This document shows positions 60,184-64,000 of a stretch of DNA of 64,000 nucleotides, piece by piece. How positions within the stretch are numbered: position 1 is the stretch's first letter; each line of letters starts with the position of its first letter. This DNA comes from Tenggerimyces flavus. GTDB lineage: Bacteria; Actinomycetota; Actinomycetes; Propionibacteriales; Actinopolymorphaceae. A model generated the notes under the pieces. The model was not told the origin of the DNA. It did no database searches and saw nothing but the letters and a program-made list of their open reading frames with translations. The stretch is taken from NCBI RefSeq assembly GCF_016907715.1, contig NZ_JAFBCM010000001.1:2604001-2668000 (forward strand), in the 5' to 3' direction. Made by a program: the position numbers and the translations under genes.

Positions 60184-60723
60184 ATGTCGCGTATTGGCAA
60201 GCTCCCCATTCCCGTGCCGTCCGGTGTCGACGTCAAGATCGACGGCCAGGCTGTCACGGTCAAGGGACCGAAGGGCACGCTGTCGCACGTCGTGGCCGAG
60301 CCGATCAAGGTGGTCGCCGACAACGGCACCCTCGAGGTCAAGCGGCCCGACGAGGAGCGCAAGAGCAAGGAACTGCACGGGCTCAGCCGCACGCTGGTCT
60401 CCAACATGGTGACGGGCGTGACCGAGGGCTACGAGCGCAAGCTCGAGATCGTCGGCGTCGGTTACCGCGTCGTCCCCAAGGGACCGACGCAGCTCGAGTT
60501 CTCACTCGGCTACAGCCACTCGATCACGGTCGACGCCCCCGAGGGCATCACGTTCGCGGTCGAGACGGCGACCAAGTTCTCCGTGTCGGGGATCGACAAG
60601 CAGCTGGTCGGCGAGACCGCTGCCAACATCCGCAAGCTTCGCAAGCCCGAGCCGTACAAGGGCAAGGGCATCCGCTACGCGGGCGAGCACATCCGCCGCA
60701 AGGTCGGAAAGGCTGGTAAGTAG
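60184..60723 (+). CDS. rplF: 50S ribosomal protein L6
   Basis: 179 residues, [32 protein letters not shown]-terminal [26 protein letters not shown] signature. GGGAGGAGG ribosome binding site. Confidence 0.96.
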   Translation: MSRIGKLPIPVPSGVDVKIDGQAVTVKGPKGTLSHVVAEPIKVVADNGTLEVKRPDEERKSKELHGLSRTLVSNMVTGVTEGYERKLEIVGVGYRVVPKGPTQLEFSLGYSHSITVDAPEGITFAVETATKFSVSGIDKQLVGETAANIRKLRKPEPYKGKGIRYAGEHIRRKVGKAGK

Positions 60724-60725
60724 AG

Positions 60726-61109
60726 ATGGCCACCAGTCTCGCGACTCACAGGTCGACGAACACCAAGACTCGGTCCCGGCTGCGTCGTCAGCTTCGGGTC
60801 CGCAAGAAGCTGTTCGGTACGGCCGAGCGCCCGCGCCTCGTCGTCACCCGTTCCGCCCGTCACGTCTTCGCCCAGGTGGTCGACGACGTCGCCGGTCGTA
60901 CGCTCGTCTCGGCCTCCACGATGGAGGCGGAGCTCCGCGCTTCGTCCGACGCCAAGACCGCCCAGTCCACGCGGGTCGGTCAGCTCGTCGCCGAGCGGGC
61001 CAAGGCGGCCGGGATCGACGCGGTCGTCTTCGACCGGGCCGGGAACAAGTACACCGGGCGCCTCGCGGCGCTCGCCGATGCCGCCCGCGAGGGCGGACTC
61101 GATTTCTGA
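60726..61109 (+). CDS. rplR: 50S ribosomal protein L18
   Basis: 127 residues; [37 protein letters not shown], ending [26 protein letters not shown]. Binds 5S rRNA with L5. 2 nt after rplF. Confidence 0.95.
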   Translation: MATSLATHRSTNTKTRSRLRRQLRVRKKLFGTAERPRLVVTRSARHVFAQVVDDVAGRTLVSASTMEAELRASSDAKTAQSTRVGQLVAERAKAAGIDAVVFDRAGNKYTGRLAALADAAREGGLDF

Positions 61110-61137
61110 CGCATCGATAAAGGAGAGGTAACCCCAT

Positions 61138-61737
61138 ATGCCACCGCAACAACGCCGCGGCAGCGGCACTGGTGAGCGCCGGGACCGCCGGGACGATCGT
61201 CGGGGCGGGTCCGTCGCGGAGAAGACCGCGTTCATCGAGCGCGTCGTCTCCATCAACCGCGTCGCCAAGGTCGTCAAGGGCGGCCGCCGGTTCAGCTTCA
61301 CCGCTCTGGTCGTCGTCGGTGACGGCGACGGCACCGTCGGTGTCGGCTACGGCAAGGCCAAGGAGGTGCCCGCGGCGATCGCCAAGGGTGTCGAAGAGGC
61401 CAAGAAGCATTTCTTCAAGGTGCCGCGCATCCAGGGCACGATCCCGCACCCCGTGCAGGGCGAGAAGGCCGCGGGCGTCGTCATGCTGCGTCCCGCCTCG
61501 CCTGGTACCGGCGTCATCGCCGGCGGCCCGGTGCGCGCGGTCCTGGAGTGTGCCGGCATCCACGACGTTCTGAGCAAGTCGCTCGGCTCGTCGAACGCGA
61601 TCAACATCGTGCACGCCACCGAGACGGCTCTGCGGGCTCTGGAGTCGCCCGAGCAGGTCGCTCTGCGCCGTGGACTGCCCGTCGAGCACGTCGCTCCGGC
61701 GGCGCTGCTGCGGGCCCGAGCAGGAGTGAGTACGTGA
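61138..61737 (+). CDS. rpsE: 30S ribosomal protein S5
   Basis: 199 residues with a ~30-residue basic Arg/Gly-rich N-terminus, then [50 protein letters not shown]. Part of the mRNA entry channel and accuracy centre. Confidence 0.95.
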   Translation: MPPQQRRGSGTGERRDRRDDRRGGSVAEKTAFIERVVSINRVAKVVKGGRRFSFTALVVVGDGDGTVGVGYGKAKEVPAAIAKGVEEAKKHFFKVPRIQGTIPHPVQGEKAAGVVMLRPASPGTGVIAGGPVRAVLECAGIHDVLSKSLGSSNAINIVHATETALRALESPEQVALRRGLPVEHVAPAALLRARAGVST

Positions 61738-61922
61738 TGTCGACCCGGCTCAAGGTGCGCCAGGTGCGTTCACAGATCGGTTGTAAGCAGAACCAGCGGG
61801 ACACCCTGCGTTCGCTCGGGCTCAAGCGCCTGCACGACGTAGTGGTCAAGGAGGACCGCCCCGAGATCAGGGGAATGATCGCGACGGTGTCCCACCTCGT
61901 CGCGGTCGAGGAGGTCGACTGA
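61737..61922 (+). CDS. rpmD: 50S ribosomal protein L30
   Basis: 61 residues, [47 protein letters not shown]. The ATG overlaps the rpsE stop by 1 nt; a GTG one codon earlier is possible. Confidence 0.94.
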   Translation: MSTRLKVRQVRSQIGCKQNQRDTLRSLGLKRLHDVVVKEDRPEIRGMIATVSHLVAVEEVD

Positions 61923-61924
61923 CG

Positions 61925-62416
61925 ATGGCAGACACGAAGACCGTTGAAGCACGTGAAGAGACCTCGGGCGGCACGCCGCTCAAGGTCCATCACCTGCGCC
62001 CCGCCCCCGGCGCCAAGAAGGCGAAGCGGCGGGTCGGACGCGGTGAGGGCGGCCACGGCGGCAAGACCGCTGGCCGCGGTACGAAGGGCTCCAAGGCGCG
62101 CAACAACATCCCCGCCGCTTTCGAGGGTGGCCAGATGCCGTTGCACATGCGGATCCCGAAGCTGAAGGGGTTCAAGAACCCGTTCCGCGTCGAGTTCCAG
62201 GTCGTCAACCTGGACAAGCTGAACTCGCTCTTCCCCCAGGGCGGCGAGGTCACTGTCGCCGACCTGATCGCCAAGGGCGCCGTACGTGACACCGCCCCGG
62301 TGAAGGTTCTCGGCTACGGCGAGATCGGCGTCGCGCTGCAGGTCAGCGCGCACGCGTTCTCCAAGAGCGCAACCGAGAAGATCGAGGCGGCTGGCGGCTC
62401 GGTCACCAAGCTGTAA
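61925..62416 (+). CDS. rplO: 50S ribosomal protein L15
   Basis: 163 residues. [60 protein letters not shown]. Last ribosomal gene before secY. Confidence 0.95.
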   Translation: MADTKTVEAREETSGGTPLKVHHLRPAPGAKKAKRRVGRGEGGHGGKTAGRGTKGSKARNNIPAAFEGGQMPLHMRIPKLKGFKNPFRVEFQVVNLDKLNSLFPQGGEVTVADLIAKGAVRDTAPVKVLGYGEIGVALQVSAHAFSKSATEKIEAAGGSVTKL

Positions 62417-62427
62417 AACTGAACGGG

Positions 62428-62457
62428 AGGGCGTGCCCGGCCATCCGGGCCGCCCTT
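62428..62457 (+). terminator. hairpin between rplO and secY
   Basis: GGGCGTGCCCGG and CCGGGCCGCCC form a GC-rich stem with a CCAT loop; the U content after it is low. It may terminate or attenuate ahead of secY. Confidence 0.5.
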
Positions 62458-62484
62458 CCGGCGTCAGACCGCAAGCTGGTGCGT

Positions 62485-62490
62485 TAAAGT
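62485..62490 (+). promoter_or_regulatory. possible secY-adk promoter (-10)
   Basis: TAAAGT about 110 nt before secY, after the rplO hairpin; no clear -35. Confidence 0.3.
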
Positions 62491-62598
62491 CCCTGGGTAC
62501 GCCGGGGACGCCGCAGCAGCTGAGTCGGGATTCGCCGGACTACGACATTCTCTGTTCACCGACGACCCGCCAGCAACGGCGGCACGCAGGAGGCTTTG

Positions 62599-63897
62599 GT
62601 GCTCACCGCGTTCGTCAACGCGTTCAAGACGCCGGACCTGCGGAAGAAGCTGCTCTTCACGCTGTTCATCATCGCGCTGTTCCGGGTCGGCTCGGTACTT
62701 CCTACGCCTGGCGTTGACTCCGAGGCTGTCCAGCGGTGTCTGCAGCCGGCACTGCAACAGGGCAACTCGGTCTACGGGATGCTCAACCTGTTCTCCGGCG
62801 GAGCGTTGCTCCAGCTGTCGGTCTTCGCGCTGACAATCATGCCGTACATCACGGCGAGCATCATCATCCAGCTGCTGACCGTGGTGATCCCGCGCTTGGA
62901 GGCCCTCAAGAAGGAGGGCCACTCCGGCACCCAGAAGATCACCCAGTACACCCGGTACCTCACGATCGGCCTCGCGATCCTGCAGGCCACCACGATCGTG
63001 GCGCTGGCCCGTACGCCCGGCCAGCTGTTCCAGGGCTGCAACGAGGACCTGATCCCCGACGAGGGCCTGTTCACCATCATCACGATGGTGATCACGATCA
63101 CGGCTGGTACGGCAGTGATCATGTGGTTCGGCGAGCTCATCACCGACCGCGGTGTCGGCAACGGCATGTCGATCCTGATCTTCACCTCGATCGTGGCGTC
63201 GTTCCCGTCCGCGCTCTGGCAGATCCGGGTGCAGAAGGGCTGGGGGACGTTCATCATCACCCTCGCCATCGGCCTCGTGATCATGGCGGCGGTCATCTTC
63301 GTCGAGCAGGCGCAGCGCCGGGTCCCGGTGCAGTACGCCAAGCGCATGGTCGGCCGGCGCGCGATGGGCGGCAGCTCCACGTACATCCCGCTGAAGGTCA
63401 ACCAGGCCGGCGTCATCCCGGTGATCTTCGCCTCCTCGTTGCTCTATCTGCCGGTGCTGGCGGCGCAGTTCAACCCCACCGCGGGCTGGGCGACCTGGAT
63501 CAGCGACAACATCACCCGCGGCGACCACCCGCTCTACATGGTCGGGTACTTCCTGCTGATCGTGGCGTTCACGTACTTCTACGTGGGCATCACGTTCAAC
63601 CCGAAGGACGTCGCCGACAACATGAAGAAGTACGGCGGCTTCATCCCGGGCATCCGGGCCGGCAAGCCGACCGAGGACTACCTGCAGTACGTGCTCTCCC
63701 GCATCACCGCCCCGGGCGCGACCTACCTGGGCCTGGTGTCGCTGATCCCGCTGATCGCGCTGGTGCTGATCGACGCCAACCAGAACTTCCCGTTCGGTGG
63801 CACGTCGATCCTGATCATGGTGGGTGTCGGTCTGGACACCGTGAAGCAGATCGAGAGCCAGCTGCAGCAACGGCACTACGAAGGGTTCCTGCGTTGA
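62599..63897 (+). CDS. secY: preprotein translocase subunit SecY
   Basis: 432 residues with ten transmembrane helices; [32 protein letters not shown], the plug and pore region, and C-terminal [17 protein letters not shown]. The GTG at 62599 is chosen because AGGAGG (62588-62593) is correctly spaced for it; a TTG one codon earlier would be only 2 nt from the site. The stop shares its A with adk. Confidence 0.95.
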   Translation: MLTAFVNAFKTPDLRKKLLFTLFIIALFRVGSVLPTPGVDSEAVQRCLQPALQQGNSVYGMLNLFSGGALLQLSVFALTIMPYITASIIIQLLTVVIPRLEALKKEGHSGTQKITQYTRYLTIGLAILQATTIVALARTPGQLFQGCNEDLIPDEGLFTIITMVITITAGTAVIMWFGELITDRGVGNGMSILIFTSIVASFPSALWQIRVQKGWGTFIITLAIGLVIMAAVIFVEQAQRRVPVQYAKRMVGRRAMGGSSTYIPLKVNQAGVIPVIFASSLLYLPVLAAQFNPTAGWATWISDNITRGDHPLYMVGYFLLIVAFTYFYVGITFNPKDVADNMKKYGGFIPGIRAGKPTEDYLQYVLSRITAPGATYLGLVSLIPLIALVLIDANQNFPFGGTSILIMVGVGLDTVKQIESQLQQRHYEGFLR

Positions 63898-64000
63898 TGC
63901 GGCTCCTCATCATGGGGCCGCCGGGTGCAGGGAAGGGCACTCAGGCCAAGGCTGTCGCCGACGGACTGAGTGTGCCCTCGATCTCCACCGGGGACATCTT
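63897..64000 (+). CDS. adk: adenylate kinase (partial, runs off the window)
   Basis: Only the first 34 codons are present: [20 protein letters not shown] gives the P-loop [10 protein letters not shown], followed by ISTGDI of the AMP-binding region. Translationally coupled to secY (TGATG). Confidence 0.93.
   Translation, partial: MRLLIMGPPGAGKGTQAKAVADGLSVPSISTGDI

Overview
The window is high-GC actinobacterial chromosome. It carries almost the whole transcription/translation supercluster: rpmG, hadAB, murB, trnW-secE-nusG, rplKA, rplJL, rpoBC, rpsL-rpsG-fusA-tuf, the complete S10/spc block, secY and the first part of adk. GC-rich codon use, GTG/TTG starts, an actinobacterial-type tRNA/rpmG/hadAB locus, an F420-type oxidoreductase, a complete Mce lipid-import operon and lysine/alanine-rich tails on ribosomal proteins all point to Actinomycetota. 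A Propionibacteriales-like lineage (Nocardioides/Kribbella/Actinopolymorpha relatives) is the best guess from gene order, but the sequence alone does not fix the genus.

Layout. 0-11.5 kb is accessory or metabolic. It has an SOS-boxed alkB, a sugar-nucleotide epimerase, a GT-C-like membrane protein, a tightly coupled leftward operon (GT2, TIGR04282-type enzyme, methyltransferase, cytochrome b/molybdopterin fusion, small membrane protein), a hydrolase/NUDIX pair, a secreted protein, a GntR regulator, a zinc-ribbon protein and an LLM oxidoreductase. 11.5-19.2 kb is tRNA-Thr, tRNA-Met, rpmG, hadAB, murB, add (leftward), aminotransferase (leftward), tRNA-Trp, secE, nusG, rplK and rplA. 19.3-23.8 kb is an accessory insert of duplicated lipoprotein/secreted-protein cassettes plus an LppX/LprG-like lipoprotein. 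23.9-25.4 kb is the L10 leader, rplJ, rplL and a tandem duplication of the rplL 3' end. 25.4-26.1 kb is a Phd/PIN toxin-antitoxin pair. 26.3-37.1 kb is one eleven-gene mce operon (mkl, yrbE-A/B, mceA-F, two Mce-associated proteins). 37.1-46.1 kb is rpoBC, flanked by families of long palindromic repeats. 46.1-47.5 kb is a divergent TetR/membrane-protein pair. 47.8-64 kb is the str, S10, spc and secY genes.

How it fits together. Ribosome, RNA polymerase and translocase genes are expressed from several recognisable promoters (before trnW, rplJ, rpoB, rpsL, rpsJ and secY) with leader hairpins. The rpsL and rpsJ leaders share an identical 26-nt element. Many accessory genes instead have a TAnnnT box 6-8 nt before the start codon, as expected for leaderless mRNAs.

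Standout observations: RpoB carries Asn at the position equivalent to E. coli Ser531, and S12 carries Arg43 and Ala88 where Lys is usual; these are classical rifampicin and streptomycin target positions. Two inverted copies of a 76-bp palindromic element flank rpoBC, and a second hairpin-pair repeat family occurs around it, one copy of which supplies the tetR stop codon. A membrane cytochrome b is joined through an internal twin-arginine segment to a sulfite-oxidase-like domain inside an uncharacterised sugar/lipid-modification cluster. The full mce operon occupies the site where M. tuberculosis keeps its orphan mkl.
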